Made by a program: the position numbers and the translations under genes
Notes under the pieces: generated by a model
Seen by the model: only the letters and a program-made list of their open reading frames with translations
What the model was told of the DNA's origin: nothing
The model's database searches: none
Source: Pocillopora verrucosa
Lineage: Eukaryota; Cnidaria; Anthozoa; Scleractinia; Pocilloporidae
Direction of reading: 5' to 3'
Assembly (NCBI RefSeq): GCF_036669915.1
Contig: NC_089312.1
Coordinates: forward strand, 22,669,904-22,733,903
Length of the DNA: 64,000 nucleotides
Part shown: in pieces, positions 20,055 through 34,140 of the stretch
How the letters are laid out: every line of letters begins with the position of its first letter
Position numbering within the stretch: position 1 is the stretch's first letter

Positions 20055-22230
20055 AGTTTGGTGGATTCTTGTTTCTGTCTCTCCTTCTGTATTGTGCTAG
20101 TAGTAAAGTCTTGCTTTTGTCTTAAAACTGTCTATCCTTATCTCTACAGATGTTCCTCATTAATCTGTAAGTTATTGTTAGTACTTTGTATGTACTATAC
20201 CATTTGTACAGTTATCTGACGTCATGGGTAATGTCGCTATTTCATCAAAACTTGAATGGGGCATCCTCAAATAATTTATGGTAGCATCAACCTGTGATTA
20301 CCGTAAAGCTTTAACCAAAAAAAAAATTAAAAAGGTATTAATTACAGCAGCGAAGTCTTTTAGAATGCATTAGGTAGACATTTATACAGAGGCAGTACCA
20401 GAGTTTGAATTGTGTGCATCAAGTAAATATTGTAGGAGATGTTTAAAAGATATGCAATTGTGAATTGTAAACTCATGTTTACTATGTCTTGGTCAGTTGC
20501 AGGAGAATTTTTTTCTAATACATGCGCGGTTGTTTTTGGTTGTATTTTTTCAAAATTTTAAGCTTGGTTGCCAGTGTTATTAATGGCTTTCAGAGGCTAT
20601 TTATGACTCAGTCTTCAAAGCTTGTTGCCATATGCACAAATAATGAATTAGCACCCATTTGATTGTTTACTGGACCTTGCACAAAGCCTCACCTACTGAA
20701 TTTCTGCAAAGTGGTTTGGCCATCATGCTGGATCATGTAACTGCCAACTTAGGTTATGTGGCAAGAGCAAGAACAAAATACTCTCAGTGGTGATGAGGGT
20801 TTGAGACTAGCCCCATTTTGTTTTGATAGCAGCCTTCCTTCCCCCTCCACCCTCATCCTGTGGAAGTATAAAAAATTTTGTCTCAAGACAGGACAACTTT
20901 ACTTGTGATCCTTCCTCACACAATTACCTTGGTTGGTGGCTCCTTGATCACACTTTTTAATCCAGTGATTTGGTGGAGAAAGTAAAGATCTTTTGTACTG
21001 GAGTCAGTCAAAGTGTGCATTATCTGTTTGCCTTCGTGTTAATTTTTTTGAAAACAGCCTCAAATGTCAATATGCTGCTCTGAATATTGATTTTCGAAAT
21101 TACATCTTTTATTGGAAGTGAATTTTTTTTGTGACTTAAGTCTTTTCCATTTGTACATAATTTACACTTTCAGAATTTTCATGTAAACTGTATTCAACAC
21201 CTGAATTCTCCTCAGAAAATGGACTTACAAGCCACTTGGTACCTAGTATAATATAACAAGTTGTGAATACACATTTTTGTGATTACCAGTACTAAGGAGA
21301 AATTAGGTGCTTTTCTGTTGTACTGAAAATATCATCACCCACTTTTTTTACTATTGAAGTTTTGTACTGTAAATCCTCTTTGTATCAGTATAAATTGGCA
21401 GAATTGTAGTGTATAACTGTTAATAAATATTATGATGTATCTCCTGTTATGTTTATTTTAATAATAAAGCTCTCTGCAGTTGCAATACCTACATGTAATG
21501 TTATGCAATTACTGGACTGTATTTTTGTCACCTACACATATCAATGAATTGTCGGTAGCTAGCAGATGATATAGCAATACCTTTTTGGTCTGCAATGAAC
21601 CTTAGTGAACCACATATCAGAAATCCTATCCCTTTCAATGTGATGATATTATTCCATTTTTCTTACATTATATCTGTTTTGGGATCACAACTTGCAAGCA
21701 GTCCATCCATGGTGGTTTGCTCTCAGCCTTTCAGTTTTTTCTTGTACTTATTTCTTTGTTGTTTATGTTGTTTTTGTTTTAATTTTCATTTTTGTGCAAG
21801 TTAACCCCACCATATTGGATCCATGAACACTGTGTAAATTGTGGCTTTCTTTTTTCTCACTTTGTGCATATTGATTTAGGAGAAAAAGGAAAGTTTGTGG
21901 AGAGGCTAATTCCCAGCATTTTTTTCATGAACAGAGTAGTGAATAGTACACAGGTTATGTTTTCAGTAGGTTAGGCTTAAAGGGAAGGACCCTTTCTAAA
22001 GTGACCTTCTGATCTTTTGATTTTCAGTCATCTTATCTACCGATTCTACCCCTTAGCTAATGGTGTTGCTCAAAGCCGTCATTGTTGACCTTTGTTGACT
22101 GTATAGATTACTTCAGGTGAATCATGTGATTTCCCGCTTCTTTTCTTGTTGGGACGTAAAGCACTGGGTCGAGTAGTCAAAAATATTGAAAGCATGAGTG
22201 GTATGCAAGAGCCTGAAACTAGCTAGAATC
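20055..22230. other. 3' UTR of UBE2D copy 2 and spacer to SIRT1
   Basis: Several AATAAA or ATTAATAAATATT-type signals lie around 21420-21470 and could end the UBE2D transcript. Short open frames are present but none looks like a protein family. The last 150 bp before 22235 form the probable SIRT1 promoter and 5' UTR. Confidence 0.5.
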
Positions 22231-22242
22231 CAAGATGGCGGA
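22231..22242 (+). promoter_or_regulatory. YY1-type motif overlapping the SIRT1 start codon
   Basis: CCAAGATGGCGG matches the well-known YY1 consensus AAnATGGCGG, which in many animal genes sits at the start codon or just downstream of the transcription start. Here the ATG of the motif is the SIRT1 initiator. Confidence 0.4.
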
Positions 22243-25200
22243 TCGAGACGAAATGGACGAATACACCAACACAAAGCGGGTTCGTTTGTCATCTGACGCT
22301 TCTCTCGCTCAAAATATTAGCTATAGTGATGATAAAGATAAATTTGAACCAGAAAAAGATTTCAGATTGCAGTTCACGGCAACTGGAGAAGGTGATAATT
22401 CGAAAAAGCCGTCGTCTGAGTCTACGTCACGTGAACAACATGTCGGCCACGGAGGACAAGAAAGACGTCAAATTGACGACTTTCCGACTTGTTTCAGCGT
22501 AGAAGAAGGCTTAGATGATATTGATGAACATCATTATCAGCCTGTTGCCGGTAATTATAATTTATTTGCTCTTGAATACCCGCAAATTATTACATCAACA
22601 CGGTTTTTGTATCCGCCATTTTGTTTTTGTTCGTCGGTTTCAAATGGTCGCTTTGAAATTTCACTTCTCAAATCAAAACTTGCTTTTCCTCGAAAAAGCA
22701 TGCTACTCTGGGCGCTATTGGGAAACCGAAACCCTTGATTGTGGTAGTTAATAAATTTTCTTCACCCTCTGTCCCCTCCATAATGAATACAGCAAATTTG
22801 CACAAATTTGTAAGGTCTTTAGAAAGGATTCGCACTTATAGTTATATTGATCTTTGACAAAGAGTTGTGTCTGATCACAAACAAGAACAAAGAATTTCAT
22901 TGTTATCAATTTCATGGTGAAGCCTGGTTACCAACTCAATATACATACCTAAGCTTCTTAACCTATTTTTGTATTTATTAACTTGTTTAAAAAGTACTAT
23001 TCTTAAAAACACATCTTAGTTACATTTTAGTGTCAACAGATCCTACTGTATTTAATTAGGCAGGTCCACATCAGCCTTTCACTGACTTTTATTGACCTGT
23101 GTTGACAAAAAATGTTTTGTGTATGTATTGAAATCACTTTTGTGACTTGGAATGGTGTTAGAACTTATCCATGACAATCCATGACATTTAATTTCCCATT
23201 TCAATGAAAACAGATAACAAAATTATACTTACGGCAATATACCTCGCTTGTGTAACAGATTCGAGACTGACTTTGAGACTTGAGGTTTCTACCTGTGGGT
23301 GTATTAAGATTCAAATTTGGTCTTTCCTAACGATTATCATTCCTGGTATTTGCTATATTAGGTCCCATGGGATGGATTGAACAGCAGATGAGTCATGATG
23401 TTAATCCAGAGGATATTCTTACCTACATGATACCCCATGCTCAATTGGTAAAACTATTTTGCTTATACTTAACAACTTTTTGGCATGAATTTCCCATGGG
23501 ATGTGTATGTTTCATTAACTGCTCAAAAATTAAAAAAAAAAAACCCCACTTAAACTTGCACCAACATTCCTATCCTTCTTCTTACAGTTATAAGTCTTTT
23601 CAGCTTGTATCTTCAGTGAAAATTAAGATAGTAATTTAAAAAAAACTTTTTTGAGACCTTGTTATGAATTTATTGGCATTTCAGTGGTTTTTATACAGGT
23701 ATGTGGTGAATCAACATAGATAGTAGAGATGGAAAATGAATACCACTGTGCTGGTGGTAAGAGGCAAGATGATGAGATTTGGTCTTGTGGTTTTCTCTCA
23801 GCTATTTTGCAGGTTTTTTTTATAACAGACTATTTGAGGTGACTGGTCAGATACAGCTCTATATACTTGTAGCACAAAATTGGTCTAAAAAATTGAATTG
23901 AATATGAAATGTCCTTCATTGTCTCTGGTTGAGTGGTCTTTATTGTTTTCAATGATATTTTCTTCATTTAAGCCTCCCAACCTCGATAAAACAACTTTAT
24001 GGAAGATTATCATTGACATTCTTACTGAGCCTTCTCCAAGACAAAAGCTTGACCATTTTAATACTCTTGATGATGTTGTGGAACTTCTCAAAGGATCAAA
24101 GAACATAGTTGTTTTAACTGGAGCTGGGGTATGTAGCTTTTCTCTCTAGTAAGAGTACATTACTCTTACTAGTATTATATATTTGTTTCAATTCTTATAC
24201 CTATGTGCAACAACGATATTCAGTCAATAATTGTATATAGTTAGAGGTGAAATATGATGAAAAATAACTGACCAGTTGAGCTCTCATGCATGCCAACTTG
24301 GAAGCTGTTTGCAGAATAGCCATATAGTGCTTCTTTATGATGAAATATGCAAATTTACCCTCTCAAGAGAATCACAAGGTTAAACCATTTACTGTATCTG
24401 TATGTTTATTTTTGTGCCACAAAACCCACGGATATTGTTTGCAAAATAACTTAAACTGGTTAAGGTGACTTCACACTCTCACTGATTCATTCCCTTTTGT
24501 ACTAACACTTCAAAAATCAATCATTGAATCCTCATTGGTTGCATAGTTTGAAGTTCATTTGTTTTTACTTTGGTTTGGGATTTAATTGACGTAGAATCCA
24601 GTAACTTTTTGCGCAAATTATCAGATTTACTGTCTGCATTGTTTATGATAAACTAGATATGTTGTATGATTACATTGCAGGTATCAGTGTCCTGTGGTAT
24701 TCCAGACTTTCGCTCTCGAGATGGTATCTATGCTAAATTAAGTGTTGAATACCCTGACCTTCCAGACCCTCAGGCAATGTTTGACATTTCATACTTCTGT
24801 CAGAATCCACGACCATTTTACAAGTTTGCAAAAGTAAGTTGCTCGTTGTAAATGTACTTTGTAATGAACAGTATAAGAACAGTCCATTAATTCATTAAAT
24901 TAGATGAGAGTTTGTCCCAGTTTCTGTAATCTAATGACTCATACAGGTAGGCATGGATGGATGTAATCAGGAGTCTGTCATCTTCCCTTTACACAGTGTA
25001 CAAATGTACTATATACCATTTAATCCAAACACTTATAATACAGTGTAACAGTTCCAACAGTAAATCCATCTTTGCTTGTTATGAATCAAGGCAAATGAAA
25101 GTTTCTGTTTGGAAAGTTGGCTCATTGTTTAGGACCTGATTGGACGAGAAAATTGTCAATTTCACTAGGCCTAGCTATTTTCAATATTGTGACAGCAAAC

Positions 25201-28200
25201 ATTTAATGAGGATGACAGTTTCTTGCTCCACCTTATTTCTTTTGTTTATTTAACTTACTTCTTGTAGTGAGAATCGCTCACAATTCCCTTCTTACCCCTT
25301 TAACTCCCAGGAGTGATTAACATGTAACTTCTCCATATGGTATCTATACATAATCCTGCAAATGGGTAAAGAGAATACTCAAACTTATCAGGTAGTAGTT
25401 GTTATCAGACCTGGGAATTAAAGGGTTAAGAATGAATTAAAAGATACAAAACTTGTGCTCTCTGTTTCAAACAAAGACGGCATTGTCTTAAACATCATGA
25501 TCCTCCACCTTTTAAGAAACAGGAACTGCTTTCATTGCAGGATGATATACTTATCATTTCCCACTTGTGTTTTATAACAACCACCACCCACTTTTCTGAA
25601 ATTAGATTGCAAGTTATTTGGGGAATACATGATGGACTTTCATTTAAGTTCAAATTTTGAATAATACATAATTTGTGGAGGAGTGTGTGTTATTGCAAAC
25701 CACCACAAATGCTATATATTTTTTTTGTTTGCTTGTTAACTTTTGATGCATTATTTTTACCCTAGGAAATATATCCAGGAAAATTTAAACCTTCCCGTAG
25801 TCACAGATTTATCAGGCAGCTAGAATTGAATGGCCAACTTTTGAAGAATTATACCCAGAATATCGACACTCTGGAACAGATTGCTGGCATATCAAGAGTC
25901 ATACAATGTCATGGTTAGCTATGTGATTGTGATTGGGTGAAACATTTGGAGATTAGATGAGAAAAAATCAAAAGTAACATATGTCCCAATTTTCTAGTCC
26001 CTAAGTAACCCTTTTAACATCAAATTTACTCACAGGCTAGATTTTTCTTCCAATTTGAAGTCTTTTTAACTTGAGGTTTTCTAGAAATTGTCAAGTATTT
26101 TTGAAAGAAGCAAATGCTGGACAGGGCCTATTTCTACACGACAACATATAATTTGTAGTGTGTAAATGGTTAATTTACTGTGTAGAACAAGAAGATGCAA
26201 ATAGATCTGCACATGCAACTAAATAACATGGCTGTCCAAGCTTTTCCTTTGCATAAAGTGATTAGGGGTGGAATGACATTCTTTCAAAAAACAATGCCTC
26301 AGTAATTTGTGGGGTCTCACTGACAATTTGCTCACACCCTGTACACTCATTGTTGACAAAATATGAATTAAGTGAATTTTTTTGTCCACTACAACAACTC
26401 AGTTACTTTTCTGTGGCCTAAAGATGTTGTGCCTTTCTGCTGTCCAGCAGGCATATCATAACTATCTGTAAGCTCTACCACTTGTATACACACAGGCAGA
26501 GAACTGAAATTTTCTGTTATTAATACTTCAGTGATTTTTGGAACATAATATGATAAATTACACTGTAACCACAGGGTCATTTTCTACTGCATCATGTACA
26601 AACTGCAAGTACCAGGTTTCTTGTGAGGCCATAAGAGATGATATTTTTAACCAGGTTTGTTTATTTTTATTGTTTTGTTGAAAGAAATTCTCATAGTAAT
26701 TTTGTTGTAAATGGACAGCATTTTCTAATACATGACACACAATTCAAAAGGAGAAAAATAATTTTTTTACATGGCTTTTTCTGAAACTTGGTTTGCCCCA
26801 ACTGAAGCCTATTTGAAGGCATTTTTTGTACAGTGTTAGACTATGGGCAGTCCTTCCTTTTCAGCTATGTCCGAAACTGATTTTAACATTCTACAGGGAG
26901 CTCTTGTTGTGATGCCAATGTGTCCCTGAAGCTCTATAGGCGAGGGACTCAAAACTGACTCATGGAGCTCCCATGGTGCATTGATGACATCTAAGAGCTC
27001 CTCTCAATTTTTTTTCCTCTGATTTTTCTTTTGACTCAGCAACGGACTTGGCCAAAATGGAGGGACTGCTTGTAGTCCAGTACAATGTACTGGATGATTC
27101 AAACCCTGCTTGTGCTTTGCTAATAATTATGAATTAATAGGTGACGCTCTCTCAGAAAGCTTTTCTCAACCTGCTCAGTTACTTGGATGTAACAGAAGGC
27201 AGCTTGTAGTTCTTCCAATGTGGACTCCTACATGTATCACTCCAAACTGCAAGAATGTACTAAAAAAGCAGCAGTCTGAATTTGAAATTCAACAGAGACT
27301 AATGTTGCACAAACTCAGCTCAAATGAAACCAGTCCATATTTGTCTGTTTTGCACTCATCATTTGATGGACTGGATCTAAAAATGTTAGGACCTTTTGCT
27401 TAAATTTTTTGATAGGATTGATTTTCTTTGTTTTGTTGTAACCCTTGATTCCCGGCTTTGAAAGATGGTATAATGTCGTTGGTTATACCACTTGTTTTTG
27501 ATGTTTTTTTGTCACCTCTAGGCATATTCATGATGATAGAGTTTTAATGTCAGTGATTTTTTCAGGTCATTCCTCTCTGCCCAAAGTGCCCTCAAGATGG
27601 AAGCTGTTTTGCTATCATGAAACCTGGTATCCTTTGAACATTTCAGCAAAACTGTATTTGACAGAGACATTGTAGCATGATTTGCACATTAATAGGAAGT
27701 TGCATATACATTTTTATATCAACAAAGTGTGTTAAAAATCTGAATAGTACTTCACTTTTAAAATTCATATGAAACTACTTCTGGAATGGACCAAAGAAGA
27801 ACATTTTCCTCATTCTTAATATCCAGGATATTGATGACATCTTACTGATCTTACAAAGAGTTGTTTGTTAGATCAGTAACAAGCAATGCATTTATGTTCC
27901 GAGTATTGTTCAATGCTTTGCTTTCAGTAAACCTGAATTGAGCTATCTGGGGCAATTTAGATCTTGCCTCCAAAAGATCCTAATATTTATTAGGATGTAA
28001 CTTTTAAGGGCTTAGAGTAAGGTTGAATTTTACCCCTTCAGTGTTGTGAACCTTGCTGTGGAACATTTGCATGCTCTTCACGAGAATTACACGAATCTGA
28101 TTAATTCATACACTGCAGGTGCCACGGTGAATGTTTGTTTCGGAAGTGATTAGGCTAAAAGTAATAGTGAATGAGTTAACTTTTGCTCATGAGTATAGTT

Positions 28201-31200
28201 TTCAGAAAGTTACAGGTCTCTTGACTTGAGTATTTTAGATATAATATTCTTTGGCGAGAGTCTTCCCTCTGAGTTCTATCACAGCTTGGATGAGGATTCA
28301 GAAAAGGTATTTATATGTAAAATGATGGGTTAGTGTTTTTTGTGCAGAATATCACCTCATTTGTTTGTGGTAATATTGAGTGAACTACCTTCTGTGATCA
28401 GAAGGTGGAGTTAATTGTGCTCTGTCTATTATAGCGATCCCCCGATAAACATCTCATATACATGAACAATAGCCTTCACTTGGCTCGAAAATATGCTTGC
28501 ATATTTTTTCGTGGACATTATGTGTTGCAAGAAGCAAACTGTTTTCCGGAAGAGAAACTCGTGGAAAACTATGAAACCTGGCCTAAGTGAGCAGAGTTGA
28601 AGTTTCTTGTGTCACTGTTCTGTTCTGTTGTAGGCTGATCTTCTGATAGTCATTGGATCGTCCTTAAAAGTTCGACCAGTTGCCCTGATTCCAAGTAAGT
28701 TTTTGTACAATTTATCTGGTCTTGTATATTTATTGTTGACTCAATCGGAAGCCGGTGTAAGCGTAAAGCGGAAATTAATTGAGGGTTAATTGTCTTTTTC
28801 CTTCTTATTAACCGCTCACTTTTCCTCCCTTTAAACCGCTCCCAGTTAAGTATTTGATAAACCATAATGTGTCTTGTAACGGCTCTTAGTTGTTGATGCT
28901 GACGATTTGTTTTTCATGTGCAAAGCAGTATTGCTTCCCATTGATTTCATAGCTATCGAGAGCAGGATCGCATCAACTGTATATTTTAGTGCACAGTAGT
29001 GGCATTTGTGCTATGAGATGAAACCTTGGATTAAAACGATAGAAATTTTAATGATGTATAAATTGCTATCACTTAGTGAATGGTAGTTTTGTTTACCTTT
29101 GGCGCTGCTCACTATAGGTCACGTGCCACCTGAGGTTCCACAGGTGCTTATCAACAGAGAGCCGCTTAAACATCTGACATTTGATGTCGAGTTACTGGGC
29201 GACTGTGACGTCATCATCTCCGAGCTTTGTCAGCGGCTGGGTGGGACTTGGAGCGGTTTGTCAGATGATTTGGAAATTCCTTGTGTGAAAAGATTGCGAT
29301 CTTTGCCAGCGAAGCTGACTTCAGATGAGGAACGTATCGAAGAGAAGGGTCACTCGTTGGGAGAGAAAGAAACTTCTGAGGTAAGTAGAATGGATAGGTG
29401 TTAGGGCGTTTTTGTTTGCGTGCTAAAGAATAATAAACAACAGCAAAAACAGAATCAAAGTAACCAGGAAGACCAATTACAACAAGTATTATTCCAAGGA
29501 GGCAACAAGAACTCAGATTAAACAACTGTCTCATTTGCGAGAAATTGGGAGTGGCTAAGCTGCGATCGGTTTTAGTTTTCTTGAACAATAACTGAAGAAA
29601 ATGAAGCAAGCCCAGTACAATCCCGGAGTGCCTTTGCTCTACAAAGACCGGCTGATCACGTGACAATTTATCGGTAAAATTGCTGCTAAAATTTGATGAA
29701 GTACAAAAATAGAAAGACTGTGGTGATTCATACCAGTCGATACCGGCCTAATCATCGAGTTTACGGGAAAAAAAGAAGTCACGTGATCAACCCTTTTAAA
29801 AATTGCTCGAACAAGATTGCTACAAACTGTATTGTTTGTTCTTATCAGCAGAAGCGGTTTCGTTTAATGGTTGCCTTTTCTTTTCTTCAACCAACTCATT
29901 CAGTTTTGATTTGGTGCTACTAGTACAATTCAAATTCGCGGAAATACCCCTTAGGCAATGTTCCTCTCCCTTAACCCCCCCCTCCCCCATTTCTGTTTCT
30001 AACCTTACTTTAAATCAGTTTTCCCTGATGATGGTTTCAAGTTAAAACTAAAGCATTGATTGATTACCAGACCATTGGCCGTCTTTTTTAGACGAAATGT
30101 TGATTTTTATACACTGCAGAATGTACCAAACAATGAAGACATATTGCCCGATGAAGCGCAAGTGCGAGATGCTGTAAGTACACCCAATCAACTCGACGGT
30201 CACGTGACTGTTGGTGAGAGTAGTGGCTGTAGTGACACTGGTAACGAGTTAAACCGAGAGCACCCGAGAGCTTCAGCTAGTGGAGAAGAAAATAAACATC
30301 CTACAAACAACGACACAAAATGTGAAGAAGGTATATTTTATATGCTCTTTATAGTTTTGTAGTCTTCTAGGGAAGATCCATGAAACTTAACACATAGCAG
30401 CAGTGAAAAGAACCGGATCGACTGTCCTCTGACCTAATATAGATTAACTGGGAGTAGTAGAAACTCCCTCATATTGAGTTTTTTAATTTTTGTTTATTTT
30501 CATAACTCATCATTTCCAGATTTTCCCCGGTTCATATTTAAACCGCCCAGCTGTTATATTTTCTACGGTGCCGAATTGATGGACTCGCCATTCCCCTCTC
30601 CCTCCCCCTCCCCCTCAAGAAACATGACGAGCTTCTTAGATAGTACAAGTGAGGAAAGTGACAGCGACAGTGTGGGAGAAATCGATGATAACGAAGCTGG
30701 TGGCGATCAGTTGGATGGAGTGATCGAGGATGTGATAGGAGTTAAAAAAAGTATTGACAATGGCCACCAGACAACAGCAAACAATGGCATGTCACCGATT
30801 AATCACAGCGTTGAAAGCGAAAATAACAGCGATGACGGTTTTGGAGAAGGCGATGTAGAGAAGGCACTGGAGACCAGCAACGGTGACGTGACCAAACAAA
30901 CCTTGTCTTTAATCCTAGGTGGCTTGAGTAGCTACACATGCGCAAGCGAAGAGAATAGTCGATTGTCAGCTGGATCTGATGATCCGGCGTCTGCGGGCTC
31001 AGGTAATTCTTGCTGCTTGTCGAAAGCGACGGAGACGCTGTTGACCGACCGCCCCTTCAGTGTGGTTACCATGGGAACAACGCTGACCAAAAGAGAGTGC
31101 CTCGAGATTGAACACCAACATCGGTTTAAGAAGACAAAAACAGGAGACTCTGAAGACAGCCAGAGGGGCGATGATTCAGTGCAGCCAGAAGCAGAAGTCA

Positions 31201-31235
31201 ATGCTACTAATGATGACCATGTGTCGCATTCGTGA
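22235..31235 (+). CDS. SIRT1: NAD-dependent protein deacetylase sirtuin-1
   Basis: Twelve exons: 22235-22550, 23362-23447, 23973-24128, 24681-24833, 25766-25913, 26575-26654, 27566-27626, 28239-28306, 28634-28694, 29118-29380, 30120-30330 and 30520-31235. They join without a break into 772 residues (human 747). The NAD-binding core runs from about residue 170: LTGAG, then CGIPDFRSRDGIY, QNIDTLEQ and QCHG with catalytic His286. Zinc ligands are Cys294/Cys297 and Cys318/Cys321. GSSLKVRPVALIP and NREPL...DVELLGDCDVII complete the Rossmann fold. The acidic, Ser-rich tail contains FIFKPPSCYIFYGAEL, matching the C-terminal segment that activates the vertebrate enzyme. SIRT1 removes acetyl groups from histones and transcription factors, mainly in the nucleus. 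Exon 11 contains an internal GTAAGT (30174), so a shorter splice form is possible. Confidence 0.96.
25291..25430. mobile_element. Short MITE, family B
   Basis: Ends CTTACCCCTTTAACTCCCAG and (inverted) CTTAACCCTTTAATTCCCAG. It is about 140 bp in the fourth SIRT1 intron (24834-25765). Two other family members are at 51226-51395 and 56603-56815. Confidence 0.6.
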
Positions 31236-31640
31236 GCTAAATCGCTATTTATTCCACACAGAGTCTGAGTACTATTTTGTTGAAATACGCATCGTAATTA
31301 TTTTATATATAAAGCGCATATTTCTTTTTGACCAATAGTTTGTAAGTGAAATCTTTACCACACGGAAGTGTATGGCTCAGTTCTAGCTGTTATCATTCAC
31401 ACGGAAAATTATTCTGAGTAACTCCCCATTCTAGCGCATACAGAGAGAGGTAGTGTTCAACGCCGTTACCCGTCGCTTTAAAGTCTCAACGTAACTGATA
31501 ATAGACGAAGATTTAGGTCGTGAGCAGTAACTCACTGACCACGCTTACTTCGTTTAACCTTGCAATTTTCTTGTCAATTACTCACGAGTTCATGTTAAAG
31601 TTCGGCAACTTACTCGATAACCTTTTAATAAAGCCCCCAC
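31236..31640 (+). other. Probable SIRT1 3' UTR
   Basis: Sequence from the stop codon to an AATAAA at 31627-31632. Other weaker signals lie earlier, so the true end is uncertain. Confidence 0.4.
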
Positions 31641-33260
31641 TAGAGACTCGCGACGTTTGTCTCAGTGGCGTACCCCAATACTGACCTCAGTCTCTCGCGG
31701 GCGCGACTTTCTGCGCGTGCGTGTCACTTAAATCAAAAGCCTATTACGTATGCTACCTCTTGCTTGCTTTCAGCCAATTGTGCTGTTCTATAATTCACGT
31801 TTGGTTAAGGGCAGTGACGATGAGAGCTGACTGCATTCGCGGCCATCTTTTTCAGTAATATCTCATCTGATGTGTTTGCGCCAGTACTGAGTGCAACCGT
31901 TTTTCTAACTTTGTTCTTCCCCTGGGAAACCTTTGGGATTTTCCCACATCTCCGAACCATAACGATTTCCCTGGGTGATGCTTTTAGTAGGAATCACTGC
32001 TGCGTAATGAAGTAATTTCCACTCCGCACAGTGGTAGTAGTATGCTCATGTGTAAATGGAAACAAATTTACAATATACAGCATTGTGCAATATTTATCTC
32101 TTACCCATTAGCTTGGGAATTATTAGATGAGCTTGAAGCTCGTTGTACGGAACATTAAATTGCGAGAGCCTTAAAAACTGTAAATCAGGTGAAGCTGGGA
32201 TGGGGTTTGAAAATAAACTGTTCGGAACGGGAATTAATGAGATTGTCTCGATGATCAGTGGACATTTTTACGGTTAAAAGTGTGGAAGAGGAGTTGACGT
32301 CATGACAGCAAGAGTTGCAGCGGGACCCTAGCCTGGGTACCCTGTGGGTTAGCCGGAAAAAAATTTTCAATTATCGATGAGGATCTAGATTAATTAAAAG
32401 TAAGATTTCAGTCTGGTCCTTTCCATATGAAAAACCTTTGAGCTCAATTATCGAGATGTTGATAACAAAAGCCAAAAAACCATCGCAACTATTTCCTCAT
32501 AACCTAAATCGGTACCGCTAAATAAAAAAAAACATTTTGTTTCGCCTTTGATCTTTATTTTTACAGCAGTTATGACCTTTACATATAGTAGTGAAGAAAT
32601 ACAATGACAATGACAAGTCGTGTTATTTTCTCAAATTAAAAACTAAGACTTAAAGCTACAGTAGATTATGCCATCCCATTCTGCTATGAGCGTTCGTTGA
32701 GCTTTGTTCGGTTTGCTTCGTTCAACTATTTAATCTTTAAAATTACTTCAGGTGACATCTGCGTTGTGTTTTTTTATTTTATAGATATACATTTTACCCA
32801 ACTATTTTTGTGTGGGATTTCCCACACTTAGTCAAGGCCCGCGAAATTTATTTCTTTATTTCTTTATTTATTTGTCCACGAGAGAGAAGTGCTTGTCACG
32901 TGGTTTCTATTTGCGTTCAGTGAGCCGTGAAGACTGGATTCCAGTCAGCGTTTTTTCATAGTGTATTGTACGGCGGCCATTTCTCTTCTCAGTCATTGGG
33001 TTTTGGAGAACTTACTCGGAATTTCATATTTGTTTCTTGGGGATTTTCGTTTCCAAGGTAAGGATAAGTCATTTCATATTTTCACGGGTTCTTTGCGTGC
33101 TTTAACTTTTCAATTTTGTTGTGGGAGCTTCACGATTAAGCTCTCACGAAAGGCGATTACGTTTGTACACCTGGTTTGTGTTCTTTCTTTCATAATCTGA
33201 GGCGTTTGTTTCGTTATTTCTTCAGGTGTCTATAACAGAAGATTTTTTCACGTAAACCAA
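31641..33260. other. Intergenic, no gene recognised
   Basis: No exon with splice borders and no protein-like frame of recognised family. The segment around 32860-33260 (start of the repeat-rich block) may belong to the same decayed element as the helicase fragment downstream. Confidence 0.5.
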
Positions 33261-33269
33261 CACGCTGAA

Positions 33270-33515
33270 ACGCGGCTTGTGTTCAGTGCAGGTTGCACAG
33301 GAGCTTTTACGTTTTCACAAGCCAACATTTATCGGCTTGGATCTTCGGTGCGGGTTGTGTCAGATTGAAAGGAGTCATTGTACTCTCACAAGCCAACATT
33401 TGTCGGCTTGAATGTATTTGTGCGGGTTGCGCTTCAAAGAGTCTCAGGGTGTCTCAAAGTGTCTCACGAGTGTCTCAAAATGTCTCACGAGTGTCTCAAA
33501 GTGTCACAAACTGAA
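33270..33515. repeat. Tandem repeats upstream of the helicase remnant
   Basis: Two imperfect copies of a roughly 75-bp unit, each with CACAAGCCAACATTT and TCGGCTTG followed by GTGCGGGTTG, are followed by a simple array of GTGTCTCAAA / GTGTCTCACGA units at about 33440-33510. The array is typical of slippage. Confidence 0.7.
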
Positions 33516-33623
33516 AGAAACTATTGTTTGCCTTGAACTGTCAAGAGTGTTATCTATTTTAATAAACTGAGTTTCTAGTTAGTTGGATTGTTGTTGTTGC
33601 TCGCTCAAGCACACAAGTAAATA

Positions 33624-34140
33624 TGGGGATCTCCATTGACCAATTCCGTTCAAGGATTGGATCTCATGAAGATTTACATCCTGATTTAAGTGAAAACTAT
33701 GACCTCTCTGATAATCTCAACATTCCATCAACATCGCTGAATAATGAACCACTGATATTGAATGAATTACCTGATTTCGATTTCGTCAAATGGTCCAGAC
33801 ACCCGATAAAGAGCAAAAAGAATTTTTTATCACATTTTACATCAGATTAAAACCTCAGAAACCCCTTTCTACTGCTTCCTCAGTGGAGGGGCTGGTGTTG
33901 GCAAATCGCATTTAACAAAAGATTTGTATCAGGCAGTGCTTAAGTATTATAACACTAGGGCTGGTGATGATTTTCATCAGATCGAAGTTATACTATTAGC
34001 TCCAACTGGTAAAGCTTAATGGTAACACTCTTCATAGAAGAGTCCACGCTAATTTGCATATCGCAGAGCGCCCACAAGAACTCGTTTCTACGCTATCGTG
34101 TATCCACGAGTTAAACAGTAGTAGCAGAAATTTTTTCAAT
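33624..34140 (+). pseudogene. Frameshifted PIF1-like helicase remnant of a mobile element
   Basis: An ATG at 33623-33625 opens a frame (MGISIDQFRSRIG) that runs to 33849. Shifted frames then give DKEQKEFF, YHILHQIKTSETPFYCFLSG, the Walker A motif GGAGVGKS (33885-33908) and LLAPTGKA at about 34000 just before a stop. These are the first two motifs of PIF1/RecD-type helicases, which in animals are often carried by Helitron or Helentron elements. At least one frameshift near 33827 and a stop near 34018 make it non-functional. No ends of the parent element were identified. Confidence 0.6.

Noticed and set aside
29214-29666. 150-codon minus-strand frame
   Set aside because: Half lies opposite SIRT1 exon 10, the remainder has no motif; the SIRT1 frame explains the openness.
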